Positions 45,892 to 55,832 of a stretch of 64,000 nt of DNA are shown here, piece after piece. Both the position numbers and the translations under genes were made by a program. The stretch covers positions 484,101-548,100 of the forward strand of contig NZ_QURB01000002.1 of the NCBI RefSeq assembly GCF_003402975.1. The letters are read 5' to 3'. The stretch is from Brumimicrobium aurantiacum (GTDB taxonomy: Bacteria; Bacteroidota; Bacteroidia; Flavobacteriales_D; Crocinitomicaceae). A model generated the notes under the pieces. It was not told where the DNA came from, ran no database searches, and worked only from the letters and a program-made list of their open reading frames with translations. Numbering within the stretch: position 1 is the stretch's first letter; each line of letters opens with the position of its first letter.

Positions 45892-46449
45892 AAAATAATC
45901 TTTTTTAATGTCGCCGAGTGATTCTTTTGAGTTACTCGGTTTTTTTGTAATTAAAATGGAATACATAGCAATCGGAAAACATCTATTGATCAAACACTAC
46001 CTGAAATCCATTACTTTGAAAACCACTTTATATTGTTAACGGGCAAACAAAAGTTTGATATAATTTTATTAAGTCAATACTATTAAATTTAGATTGTAAG
46101 AAAAGTGATTCTTGGGTTATTATTCAACAGGTGAGATGAAACTTAAAAAGCAAGTAGATAAACTCAAAAGAATAGATTATTTATTGAGTCTTCTTCAGAT
46201 TCTAGAGGCAAATTGAACATTCTTTTGTGGTAGCCTATCATCTCAACAAATAATTCCTTTCTACGAAGTTGTTTTTAACTTTTATTTCCTCAAAGATTGT
46301 TGTTGGTCAGTATTTTCTAAAAGTTTAAATTTTATTACTATATTGTAAACTGTTTATATTTCAATTAGATAACCCATAAATCCGGATTCTTTACCTGATT
46401 ACTTGAGTTATTATTTTCTGAAGAAAACTTTTTTAAATAAAAACTACTG
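45892..46449. other. Long intergenic region upstream of the hybrid kinase
   Basis: About 558 AT-rich bases. It holds the terminator at 45914-45946 and two tiny frames, at 45957-46037 and 46137-46217. The second reads like the N terminus of a helix-turn-helix protein (KKQVDKLKRIDYLLSLLQ) and stops after 26 codons. Both may be gene remnants. No RNA was recognised. Confidence 0.45.
45914..45946 (+). terminator. Rho-independent terminator of the M42 peptidase gene
   Basis: CCGAGT (45914-45919) pairs with ACTCGG (45934-45939), followed by seven Ts. Confidence 0.85.
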
Positions 46450-49400
46450 ATGAAAGAACCTAAAATACCAAAAAACGAGTCGGAACGGCTAAAAGAGTTG
46501 GAAAGCCATCAAATAATTGGGCTTGACGAAAATCCGGATTTTGATTTTATTACTTCAATGGCGGCTGAAATTTGTGGTGTAAAAGTATCGCTGATTAGTC
46601 TTATTACTGAGGACAAACAATGGTTTCTTTCCCACTATGGTATCGATATTAAAGAAACACTAAAAAAGTATTCTTTTTGCGCACACGCCATCAACACCCC
46701 TAATAGCCCTTTTATAATAGAGGATGCTCGTAGTGATGAAAGGTTTCATGACAACCCTTTTACCGCTGGCGACCCACACATTGTTTTCTATGTTGGTATT
46801 CCTTTAGTTACAGCCAATGGCTACCCGCTCGGTTCTTTATGTGCTATCGATGACACTCCAAAAAAGCTAAACAAATTGCAGTTGGAGAAGCTTAAAAAAT
46901 TAGCAAAACAGACTGTTAACCTGATTGAAAGTAGAAAAAAAAGCATAAAACTTGATAACTTAAATACTGAATTAGAGAAGAAGAATAAATTGCTTTTAGA
47001 AACACAAAAAGCAAACAATATAGGTATATGGGAGTTAGATATAGCAACAGGTAAGACTATTTGGTCTGATTTTGTATACAAAATTCATGAAGTACCTATG
47101 GACTTTGACCATAACAAAGTAAAGGCCATAGAATTTTACCATCCTGATTACAGGCCTATTATTTCAAATGCCATTACAGAATGTATTTCTAAAGACAAAT
47201 CTTTTATTATAACTTGTCAAATTATTACCGCTAAAGATAGGTTAATATGGGTAAAAGTCACAGGAAGAAAAGTAGACAATAAGCTGATCGGAAGTTTTCA
47301 GGATATTTCTGACTTAAAGAAGAATGAAATACGATATAAATTTGTACTTGAAGGTACTAATGTTGGTATCTGGAAATGGAATATCCAAACAAATGAGACT
47401 GTTTTTAATGAACGATGGGCTGAAATGATTGGATACACGATCGAAGAACTCGCACCAATCAGCATTGAAACTTGGCGAAAGTTTTGTCATCCAGACGACC
47501 TCAAAGAATCAGAACGAAAACTTCAAGACTGTTTCGAAAAAAAGACAGAATTCTATGAGATTGAACTTCGCATGACACACAAAAATGGTAATTTGGTTTG
47601 GGTTTATGATAGAGGTAAGGTTATTGAATGGACAAAAGACGGTAAACCTTTAATGATGTATGGTACACATCAGGACATCACCAAACGTAAGTTAGCAGAA
47701 AAGGCCATTAAAAAATCTGAGAAGTTTTTACGTGATACGCTCAATGGACTAACAGAGCACATTGTTGTATTGAATGATCAAGGAGAAATTATACTTACCA
47801 ATAAAGCCTACAAAAAGTTCGGAGAGCGTAATGGAGTCGATTCCAAGACAACAATAGAAGGTGTCAATTACATTCAAATATGTGAAGATGCAATAGGAGA
47901 TTTTTCAAAAGGAGCAACTCCTTTTGCGAATGGGATTAAAGATGTTTTATCAGGTAAACGAAAGTATTTCGAGATGGAATATCCATGTCATTCACCTATT
48001 GAAAAAAGATGGTTTTTAGGTCGTGTAACACCTATTCAGATTGAAGGAAAAATGCACGCAGTAATCACCCACAAAAACATTACTACCACAAAACAGAATC
48101 ATACTAAACTACTACAAACAAAAATGTTAGTTGAAGAAAGAGAAACGAAGTATAATATTTTGGTTGAAAATATGGAGACGGGTCTTTTTTTACATGACGC
48201 GAGTACACAAGTTATATTTTCTAACGCAGCTGCATCAAAAATTACAGGCTTATCAAAAGACCAACTCATTGGAAAAAAAGCAATAGATCCTGCGTGGTCC
48301 TTTAAAAGGCTTGATGGCTCAGACATACCCTTAGAAGAATATCCTGTAAATAAATGTATTAAATCGAAAAAACAAATAAAAGATTACAAATTAGGGATTA
48401 ATATTCCAGGTAGTAAGAACCTTAAGTGGGTGTCTATTAACGCTGTCCCTGTTTTAGATTCGAAGGATAAAATATTATACATTTCGATTACTGCTCTCGA
48501 CATTACAGAACGTTTATTCAATGAAAAAGAATTAAAAAAATCTAAGGAAAGAGCCGAAGAATCAGAGTTTAGATTGAAGCTAGCTTCAAAATCGGCATTG
48601 TTAGGGATTTGGGACTGGAACATTATTGATAACCAACTCATATGGGACGACCAAATGTATAAACTCTATGGATTGAATAAGTCTACTACAGAAGATACAA
48701 TAGTTGATTTATGGTTAAATCGACTGCATTCAGATGATAAAGAAAGTGCTTTTCAAGAATTAACAGCAGCGGTAAATGGGGAAAAAGACTTCGACACCTC
48801 CTATAGGGTCATTCACCCCGATGGTAAAACAGTGTATATAAAAGCAAATGGTATAGTGTTGAAAAACGATTTAGGCCATGCAGAAAGAATCATTGGTGTA
48901 AACCGTGATATAACTGCAAAAAAGCTCAAAGAAATTGAACTAAAAAAATCAAAAGAAAAAGCTGAAAAAAGTAAACAAAATTTAATTAAAATTAATAATG
49001 AACTCAAGCGAACTCAAAAGTTACTTGAACAAACTGAAGAGGTCGCAAATATTGGGGCTTGGGAATTTGATCTTGTTTCAAACACAATCAAAATAAGTAA
49101 AACAACTTATGCTATTTTCGAATTATCTAAAGATACTGTGTTAACTCCAAGTACCGAAATACCACTTTATAGAGAAGGAATTGAAAAAGGTAAAATTTCA
49201 GATGTACTAAGGGAGCGTTTTAAGCATGTGAGCCATTTTGACGATGAAATACAACTAGTTACCTTTGAAAAAAATATTATTTGGGTGAGGATAATAGGAT
49301 TATCAGAAATAAAAGACGGAAAATGTATTAGGTTTTACGGTACTTTACAAGACATTTCAGAACAAAAGAAGAATGAGCTAGACATAAAAAGGTACTCTCA

Positions 49401-50877
49401 AATATTTGAAGATTCATTGAATGAAGTATACCTATTTGATTCAGAAAGTTTCAAATTTATTCAAGTTAATCAAGCCAGTATAGAAAACATCGGTTTTTCA
49501 AGTGATGAATTATTGGACATGACACCATTTGATATCAACCCTGAATATTCACTTGAAAGTTTCAAGGAACTGATACAGCCACTTTACACCAAAACCAAGG
49601 GTATTATTGTATTTGAATCTGTTCATCAGCGTAAAGACAAATCACTATACAATGTTGAAGTACATCTTCAACTCATGAAACTCGATAAAAAAAATGTTTT
49701 CGTTGCCATTATTAATGACATCACCGACCGAATACAATTGAGGAAAGAAATAAAAGCCAAAGAAGTAGCAGAAGAAAGCGACCGTTTAAAATCTGCTTTT
49801 TTATCTAACATGTCTCATGAAATTCGTACACCATTGAATGCAATACTTGGTTTTTCAAGTTTACTTAAAAAGAAGAACTTATCTGAAGAGAAAAAAGACC
49901 AATATTTAGAATATATTGAATCAGGTGGTAAAAACCTACTAAACCTCATTTCAGACATTGTTGATTTATCGAAATTAGATGCGAATCAACTTAATATACT
50001 TAATGAAACTTTTAGTCTTAATAAACTCATAAATCATTTACATGAAAAATTTAAAGTAATAAATACCAAATCTTCTTGTGAAATTATTGCGCACAAAGGT
50101 TTAGATGAAGCTAAAAGCAGTATTGTTTCGGATGAAAATCGATTGTCTCAAATACTCTCTAACCTACTTGAAAATGCAATAAAATTTACCGAAGAAGGCA
50201 AGATAGAATTTGGGTATGTTCTGAAAGGAGAAGTACTTGAGTTTTATGTTAAAGATGATGGTATTGGAATTAGTGAAGAAGACCAAGCGTTTATTTTTGA
50301 AAGGTTTAGGCAAGTTGAAGACGATTATACAAAATCTAAACCTGGAACGGGTCTAGGATTAGCAATATCGAAAAATTTAACAGAATTACTAGGAGGAAAA
50401 ATTTGGATAGAATCAGAGCTCAACAAAGGAGCTACCTTCCGATTTACTATTCCATATAATCAAGCCAAAGAAATAATAGATTCAAATAATAGCACTGAAA
50501 TTAATTCAGTTTTAAGCACTGATAAAACAATTCTAATTGCCGAAGATCAAGCTATTAATTTCTTGTTTATCAAAGCATTATTGGAGGAACACGATTATAA
50601 AATTATTCGTGCAAAAAATGGATTAGAAGCGATTGATATATTTCTAAATAACAATACAATTGACTTAATTATTATGGATATTGGAATGCCTAAAATGGAT
50701 GGTTTGGAAGCTACAGAAAAAATTAGAGAAACAAATCAAGACATTCCAATCATTGCAGTAACAGGTTATGCAATGGAAGAGGAAAAAAAGAAAATACGGG
50801 AAGCGGGATGTGATTATTATTTATCAAAACCAATCGCAGAAAATAAACTTTTAGAAATTTTAAAAAAACACTTGTAA
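46450..50877 (+). CDS. Hybrid sensor histidine kinase with GAF and seven PAS domains
   Basis: A 1475-residue soluble signalling protein with no signal peptide or membrane helix. Order: GAF (about 20-165), seven PAS/PAC units (about 180-290, 295-420, 425-555, 565-690, 700-825, 855-980, 985-1100), HisKA with phosphoacceptor His1123 in NMSHEIRTPLN, HATPase (NLLENAIKFT, DDGIGI, GTGLGLAIS), and a C-terminal receiver with Asp1410 in IMDIGMPKMDG and lysine in YLSKPI. All key residues are kept, so it should autophosphorylate and pass phosphate to its own receiver. No output regulator is adjacent. The signals are unknown; PAS units suggest redox, light or small ligands. Confidence 0.93.
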   Translation: MKEPKIPKNESERLKELESHQIIGLDENPDFDFITSMAAEICGVKVSLISLITEDKQWFLSHYGIDIKETLKKYSFCAHAINTPNSPFIIEDARSDERFHDNPFTAGDPHIVFYVGIPLVTANGYPLGSLCAIDDTPKKLNKLQLEKLKKLAKQTVNLIESRKKSIKLDNLNTELEKKNKLLLETQKANNIGIWELDIATGKTIWSDFVYKIHEVPMDFDHNKVKAIEFYHPDYRPIISNAITECISKDKSFIITCQIITAKDRLIWVKVTGRKVDNKLIGSFQDISDLKKNEIRYKFVLEGTNVGIWKWNIQTNETVFNERWAEMIGYTIEELAPISIETWRKFCHPDDLKESERKLQDCFEKKTEFYEIELRMTHKNGNLVWVYDRGKVIEWTKDGKPLMMYGTHQDITKRKLAEKAIKKSEKFLRDTLNGLTEHIVVLNDQGEIILTNKAYKKFGERNGVDSKTTIEGVNYIQICEDAIGDFSKGATPFANGIKDVLSGKRKYFEMEYPCHSPIEKRWFLGRVTPIQIEGKMHAVITHKNITTTKQNHTKLLQTKMLVEERETKYNILVENMETGLFLHDASTQVIFSNAAASKITGLSKDQLIGKKAIDPAWSFKRLDGSDIPLEEYPVNKCIKSKKQIKDYKLGINIPGSKNLKWVSINAVPVLDSKDKILYISITALDITERLFNEKELKKSKERAEESEFRLKLASKSALLGIWDWNIIDNQLIWDDQMYKLYGLNKSTTEDTIVDLWLNRLHSDDKESAFQELTAAVNGEKDFDTSYRVIHPDGKTVYIKANGIVLKNDLGHAERIIGVNRDITAKKLKEIELKKSKEKAEKSKQNLIKINNELKRTQKLLEQTEEVANIGAWEFDLVSNTIKISKTTYAIFELSKDTVLTPSTEIPLYREGIEKGKISDVLRERFKHVSHFDDEIQLVTFEKNIIWVRIIGLSEIKDGKCIRFYGTLQDISEQKKNELDIKRYSQIFEDSLNEVYLFDSESFKFIQVNQASIENIGFSSDELLDMTPFDINPEYSLESFKELIQPLYTKTKGIIVFESVHQRKDKSLYNVEVHLQLMKLDKKNVFVAIINDITDRIQLRKEIKAKEVAEESDRLKSAFLSNMSHEIRTPLNAILGFSSLLKKKNLSEEKKDQYLEYIESGGKNLLNLISDIVDLSKLDANQLNILNETFSLNKLINHLHEKFKVINTKSSCEIIAHKGLDEAKSSIVSDENRLSQILSNLLENAIKFTEEGKIEFGYVLKGEVLEFYVKDDGIGISEEDQAFIFERFRQVEDDYTKSKPGTGLGLAISKNLTELLGGKIWIESELNKGATFRFTIPYNQAKEIIDSNNSTEINSVLSTDKTILIAEDQAINFLFIKALLEEHDYKIIRAKNGLEAIDIFLNNNTIDLIIMDIGMPKMDGLEATEKIRETNQDIPIIAVTGYAMEEEKKKIREAGCDYYLSKPIAENKLLEILKKHL

Positions 50878-50884
50878 TAGACTA

Positions 50885-51859
50885 ATTAAAACCAAGGGTG
50901 AATTTAAACGATCTAAAATTTTATTTGTTAAAAAAATATGCAATCGGCTTGACCGAAGATTGGGAAAACAATCGTTTCAGTTTTCTAATTTTATTAAATT
51001 TCGATTAACATTCCAAAAAGAGACGAAGTATACTTTTTACAATAAATCGAAACTATAAACAAAGTGTATTTAGCTTGAAATCCAAAACTTTGAAAACAAC
51101 TTTAATTTCCCAGGCCGAAGAACCACGATTTACAAAGCTGGAAGAATGCTAAATCATACCCTTACTAACAACCCGAAAGTAAACTGTGAATTCGCGATTT
51201 ATTGGAAAGACATTACGGTAAGGCAAGAATGCCAAGTTTTAGAAAAAAAAGCTCTAAATAAGCACGTTTTAAATAAAAACATTCGGGACATAAGTTAACT
51301 ACATATTGATGAGATTCATGAAGAAGTCTTCGGGTATTCAACACAAATTGATCCATTAAAGTATACAGGTAAAGTGGTCAAAAAAAATGACCTCAACGCA
51401 AAACACGATGGCGAAATACTTCAAGAGCCTATTGACTCAATAGAACAAGGTTATATTTATCAAATTCTTATCGATAACTCACACGAAGAAGATTTAGTTA
51501 TGGATATTCGTGTTCCAGTGGTTGGTGAAGTTTTGGATTTTGTCTATCTTAAATATAGAAATATATCTGAACGTTTTAAAAATACAACCGTTGACACGAA
51601 AATTAAAAAGACATCTGAAATTTTCACAGACGGAGAAATAAAATTATTGAATGCCTATTGTAAGCAACTAAAATTGGAATACGGAGAACTTGACGTGTTG
51701 AGAGATAAACACAACAACAAAATATATATCGTAGATGTGAACAATACACCTTATGGTCCTCCCGCAAATACGTCAAAACAAAATTCAATATTTGCTATTC
51801 GTGAAATTTCAAAATGCTTAAAAAAGTATTCTCCTACTAATCAAGCAAAGCAGAAATAA
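50885..51859 (+). pseudogene. Decayed ATP-grasp-like gene with three in-frame stop codons
   Basis: One reading frame continues from about 50885 to the stop at 51859 but is broken by TAA at 51056-51058, TAG at 51071-51073 and TAA at 51296-51298. Read through, it gives a plausible protein: an N-terminal basic segment (RSKILFVKKICNRLDRR), a middle with TTIYKAGRMLNHTL and CEFAIYWKDIT, and DEIHEEVFGYSTQIDP joined to KVVKKNDLNAKHDG. The C terminus (ELDVLRDKHNNKIYIVDVNNTPYGPP) resembles the metal- and ATP-binding end of ATP-grasp ligases. The intact piece from GTG at 51374 (161 residues) is probably not a functional gene. No credible start codon remains. Confidence 0.75.
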
Positions 51860-51890
51860 ATGCGCAAATAGAAACTTAAAAATTTACATT

Positions 51891-52325
51891 ATGACAACAA
51901 TAAATACCTATTTGACATTTGATGGAAATTGTGAAGAAGCTTTTAACTTTTATAAATCAGTATTTGGTGGAGACTTCGCACATATTCAAAAGTTTAAAGA
52001 CATGCCAGAAAACCCAAAATTTCCAGTTGCAGCGTCTGATAAAGAAAAAATAATGCATGTTTCATATCCAATTAGCCCAAATTCAATTCTGTTGGGCAGT
52101 GACACTGGTGGAGAATGGGCTGCAAATTTCAAACAAGGGAATAATTTCTCTATTTCAATTAATGCCGACAGTAAAGAAGAAGCTGATAAAATATTTGACG
52201 CCCTCTCAAAAAATGGAGAAATAATTATGCCTATGACTAAAACGTTTTGGGATTCTTACTTTGGAAATTTCACGGATCAATTTGGAGTTCAATGGATGGT
52301 AAGTTTTGATGAACCTAAACATTAA
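51891..52325 (+). CDS. VOC (glyoxalase/PhnB-like) family protein
   Basis: A 144-residue protein of the vicinal oxygen chelate superfamily, PhnB-like branch. It starts TTINTYLTFDGNCEEAFNFY, which is typical, continues with SVFGGDF near residue 24 and ends FGNFTDQFGVQWMVSF. PhnB-like members usually lack clear metal-ligand sets, and enzymatic activity is uncertain. It lies 31 bases beyond the decayed ATP-grasp gene, on the same strand. The function is unknown beyond the fold. Confidence 0.9.
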   Translation: MTTINTYLTFDGNCEEAFNFYKSVFGGDFAHIQKFKDMPENPKFPVAASDKEKIMHVSYPISPNSILLGSDTGGEWAANFKQGNNFSISINADSKEEADKIFDALSKNGEIIMPMTKTFWDSYFGNFTDQFGVQWMVSFDEPKH

Positions 52326-52487
52326 ATGATTTAAATTTTTGACGACTTTTTGAGGCAAGGAATTATGAAATAAGTCATGCCACTGAATTGAATTTATAGT
52401 TTCGAACAACTTGGACTTCACCTTTTTAAATTTTCTAAGAACTAGAAAGAATATCCATATTTATTTCAAGAAATAAACCCTTTTCAA

Positions 52488-52520
52488 TTGTCACTTATTT
52501 ATCTGTTAGTCTTATATTTG
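52488..52520 (+). promoter_or_regulatory. Promoter upstream of small lipoprotein gene
   Basis: The -7 element TATATTTG is at 52513-52520, and a TTG lies at 52488-52490, 22 bases upstream. The leader to the TTG start at 52580 is about 55 bases. Confidence 0.55.
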
Positions 52521-52579
52521 TAAGGAAGTTTAGAGGTCTGAATAGACACGTAATTTAAGTCACAATTACACTCCGTAAA

Positions 52580-52999
52580 TTGACAAAGTATTGCGCAATA
52601 AAATATCAAAAAAGTAGGAAACAATTCCCTTATTTATTATTGATCCTTTTTGGGTTTATTTCTTGTGAAAAAGAAACTCAGCTTGATTTCTTTATAGAAA
52701 ATCAATCTTTAAGTACAATAAATATTGAAGGGACTAATATTATTTCCTCAACGGATATTGATCAAACAATAAATCAAAAAGTACAAAAGAATGTTGCCAC
52801 TTGGAGTAAACGCGGAAAACAGACAGATTATTTCGAACCAACTGCTATATTCGGTAATAACTTGATAATTACAAATGCAACGGGAGATACTTTGATTAAA
52901 GATTACAAACTACTATCCAATTGGAATGCTAGCGTTGATGATCAAAGAACAATAGCTAGTCACGAATATGTTTTAGTAATTAGTGATACAGACTTTTAA
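52580..52999 (+). CDS. Small predicted lipoprotein of unknown function
   Basis: A 139-residue protein not recognised in any family. The N terminus is basic and followed by a hydrophobic stretch ending in a lipobox-like GFISC, so Cys29 would be acylated. The mature part has polar beta-rich sequence (STINIEGTNIISS, later EYVLVISDTDF). The only in-frame start giving the signal peptide is the TTG at 52580. A good promoter lies upstream. It lies 13 bases before the frameshifted membrane-protein gene and may have been co-transcribed with it. Confidence 0.65.
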   Translation: MTKYCAIKYQKSRKQFPYLLLILFGFISCEKETQLDFFIENQSLSTINIEGTNIISSTDIDQTINQKVQKNVATWSKRGKQTDYFEPTAIFGNNLIITNATGDTLIKDYKLLSNWNASVDDQRTIASHEYVLVISDTDF

Positions 53000-53012
53000 A
53001 CAAAAAATAGAA

Positions 53013-54052
53013 ATGAACAGAACAATACGTATCAATCGCAATTTCATCAATTTTGGTGTTCCATTTTCTCTTTTGGTATCCCTAATCTTTTTAATGAAAT
53101 CTTCATTTTTTAAATGGAAATAACATCTTAAACCTTGCCGTAACAATTGACTTGCTAATTGTGGTTCCTCTTGTTTACTTATTGCTCATACGAAAATCTA
53201 AAATCCCCAACACTACAGCTATTCCGGTTATGATAATTGGACTCGTAATCGGTTCATATTTTCTACCTCAAGAAAGTCAATCCTATTTGTCAATATTCAA
53301 AACATGGGCATTACCCGTAATTGAAATATCAATTTTAACTTTTGTTATTTTTAAAGTGCGAAGAGCCCTAAAAGTTCACAAAAGTCTAAAGAATTCTACA
53401 CCAGACTTCTTTAGCGCGCTAAAAAACACTTGCGCTGAAATTCTTCCAAAAAAACTTGTCATGCCTTTTGCTACAGAAGTTGCTGTTTTCTATTATGGAT
53501 TATTCAATTGGAAGACAAAAAAGATAAAGGACAACGAATTTACTTATCACAAAGAAAGTGGAGCCCCTGCGTTATTTGGTGTATTTATTATGATAATTGT
53601 TATTGAAACAATTGCACTTCATTTCTTACTTGCCCAATGGAGTTTAGTTGCTGCCTGGATTTTAACAACATTAAGTGTCTACACTGCCCTTCAGGTTTTT
53701 GGGTTTGCAAAATCACTTTCTAAAAGGCCTATTTCCATTAATTAAAAACAGTTTAACATTAAAATATGGAATTTTAAATGAAGTGGAAATTCCATTTTCG
53801 GATATCCAAAAAATTGAACTATCAAGTAAGTCTTTAGAAAAGAAAAAATTCACCAAAACACTTTCTCCACTTGGAAATCTTGAAAGCCACAATGTTATAA
53901 TTCACTTAAAAAGGGAAAACGAATTAATTGGTTTATATGGAATTAAAAAAAGATTTAACCTTCTTGGACTGCACATCGATAAACCAAAAGATTTTAATGA
54001 AAACATGGAAAACGCATTAAAATTAAGCTCTCAAATAGACCAGTTCAACTAA
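53013..54052 (+). pseudogene. Membrane protein gene broken by two frameshifts
   Basis: Three frames join into one protein of about 345 residues. Part 1 starts at ATG 53013 (MNRTIRINRNFINFGVPFS). It must shift to the next frame near the T run at 53106-53111, to read LNGNNILNLAVTIDLL and several hydrophobic helices up to the stop at 53743-53745. A second shift near the A run at 53744-53748 continues with TLKYGILNEVEIPFSDI and ends at 54052. Each join falls at a homopolymer run. Similar intact proteins in Bacteroidota are sometimes labelled beta-carotene 15,15'-monooxygenase, a label I would not trust. Either a pseudogene or sequencing errors. Confidence 0.72.
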
Positions 54053-54308
54053 AAAAAGTACTTTTTTTTCTCACTTAAAACCTTTATAAAGACAGATAAC
54101 TCATTGTTTATTACATTACTTGAACCCTTAAGATTAATTTATTACTTTCGAATAGAAAGTTGACTTAGAGGAGTCTAAAACGCACCTTCACACCATAACT
54201 GATCTGAGGATTGAATGATTTTTTAGCATCATTAAAGTTAGGTTGAACGCTTAAAAAAGGGAATCTAAGGCTTAGCAAATCTTATTATATTTAATTAAAA
54301 AAACACTG

Positions 54309-55832
54309 ATGAAACAATGGATATGCTTCCTAATAATTTTAGGTATTTACAACATACTTTATGCACAGGAGTTTAGTACAGAGTTTACTAATAATACTAC
54401 ACTTCATAAAAATAACTATTCCGTATTGAGCAATACAAATAAACATTGGCTTATATTAACTGAAGTGGATACTTCCAATAATTTCAGAAAATCTGTTTCC
54501 GCTCTTTCAATAAATTCTGATGGCAATATTCAATTTGCAAATTCTTATGAGACGAATGACGTTAGTATTTCTTTAAACAGTCAACAGGCATTGGCCTTGC
54601 CTAACGGTGATGTTATAGTAGCTGGAACTTATAAAACCAACACTTCGCCCCTCTCATTCCCTTATTTCATGTCTCTAGATTCTATTGGAAATATCAATTG
54701 GGTTAAGCAAATGAACATCTCAAATGCATCTGGAAATTTCTTTTTAAAGCAGTTATCTGACAGTAGTATATTAGTTAACGCTAGATATAATGATGGGGGC
54801 ATACATCAGCTACTTTTTAAAGTCGATTTACTTGGCAATTTCACCGATATTCATGAGCACAACCTTATTACGTCAAATGTGAAAGATGTTTTAGTGAACA
54901 CCAATTCTTTTGATTTACTTTTATTAGATGGAAACCTCATCAACATTGATAATGATTTACAAAGTATAAATTGGCAAAGAAAATACGATCACATGATTGG
55001 TATAACTATTAATAAAGCGGCCAATGGTGATTATTTGTTAGCAACGGCGCAAGTGGCATTTCCTGGACACATGACCGTATCAAGGATAGATGCATCAGGC
55101 GCAATTATTTGGACAAAATACATTGAAACTTTTGAAATGGTAAACGCTCACGAATTTGATATTGTAGGATTTCATTTTATTTCCGAAAATTCTGATGGTG
55201 ACATAATTATTTGTGCCAATAGTGAAGGTGGCAGTAATGGTTCATTATTTGTCAGGTTAGATGAAAATGGTAACTACATTTCAAACCATAAAAGTACATC
55301 TTTTCGCAATAAAATGACACACCCTACAAACGATAGTTATAGTTACGGTGGTTTTCTAAATCCTGGAACTTTTAATACACAAAATTTTGTTTTTAACAAA
55401 CTGTTTCTCACAAGTAGATTAGATTGTGATGTTACTTATAATCACACAATTGAAGATGGGATACAATCTATTTCAACACCAGATGCGTTTCAACTAAATC
55501 CTGTTACGGGAATTTCCTTTTCTGATGTATCTGTCCTTAAAAACGCGTTAACTTTTAATCAACAAAATTATTGTAATAACGTATTATCAAATACAATTAA
55601 TAGTGTTGACAATCCTACGATAAGTGTATTTCCTAATCCAGTGAGTTCTACATTAACAATAGAATCGAAATCACCAATTGTAAAAATTTCGGTGTATGAT
55701 TTGAGCGGAAAATTACTTTTTGAAAAATATAAAACCAAGCAAATCGATCTAAGTCAATTGGAAGGTGGTGTTTACTTTTTAAATATACATAGCTCAAAGG
55801 GTCAAGTATTAAAAAAGGTTGTAAAAAAATAA
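54309..55832 (+). CDS. Secreted protein with T9SS type A sorting domain
   Basis: A 507-residue exported protein. It has a signal peptide (about residues 1-19, ending LYAQ) and a central region of repeated beta-strands resembling a beta-propeller-like outer-surface protein (segments such as NGDVIVAGTYKTNT, NGDYLLATAQVA, DGDIIICANSEGG). The C-terminal T9SS sorting domain runs from about residue 430: ISVFPNPVSSTLTIE, then VYDLSGKLLFE and GGVYFLNI. It should be delivered to the cell surface by type IX secretion. No catalytic motif was found. Confidence 0.87.
   Translation: MKQWICFLIILGIYNILYAQEFSTEFTNNTTLHKNNYSVLSNTNKHWLILTEVDTSNNFRKSVSALSINSDGNIQFANSYETNDVSISLNSQQALALPNGDVIVAGTYKTNTSPLSFPYFMSLDSIGNINWVKQMNISNASGNFFLKQLSDSSILVNARYNDGGIHQLLFKVDLLGNFTDIHEHNLITSNVKDVLVNTNSFDLLLLDGNLINIDNDLQSINWQRKYDHMIGITINKAANGDYLLATAQVAFPGHMTVSRIDASGAIIWTKYIETFEMVNAHEFDIVGFHFISENSDGDIIICANSEGGSNGSLFVRLDENGNYISNHKSTSFRNKMTHPTNDSYSYGGFLNPGTFNTQNFVFNKLFLTSRLDCDVTYNHTIEDGIQSISTPDAFQLNPVTGISFSDVSVLKNALTFNQQNYCNNVLSNTINSVDNPTISVFPNPVSSTLTIESKSPIVKISVYDLSGKLLFEKYKTKQIDLSQLEGGVYFLNIHSSKGQVLKKVVKK

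Noticed and set aside
45957-46037. Short frame resembling the start of an S-adenosylmethionine decarboxylase
   Set aside because: Only the first few residues (IGKHLL) are suggestive, and no later conserved part follows. Too weak to name.
51374-51859. An independent GTG-started gene of 161 residues
   Set aside because: Its frame continues upstream through the decayed ATP-grasp gene, and its residues look like the C-terminal end of that protein. It is better treated as part of the pseudogene.
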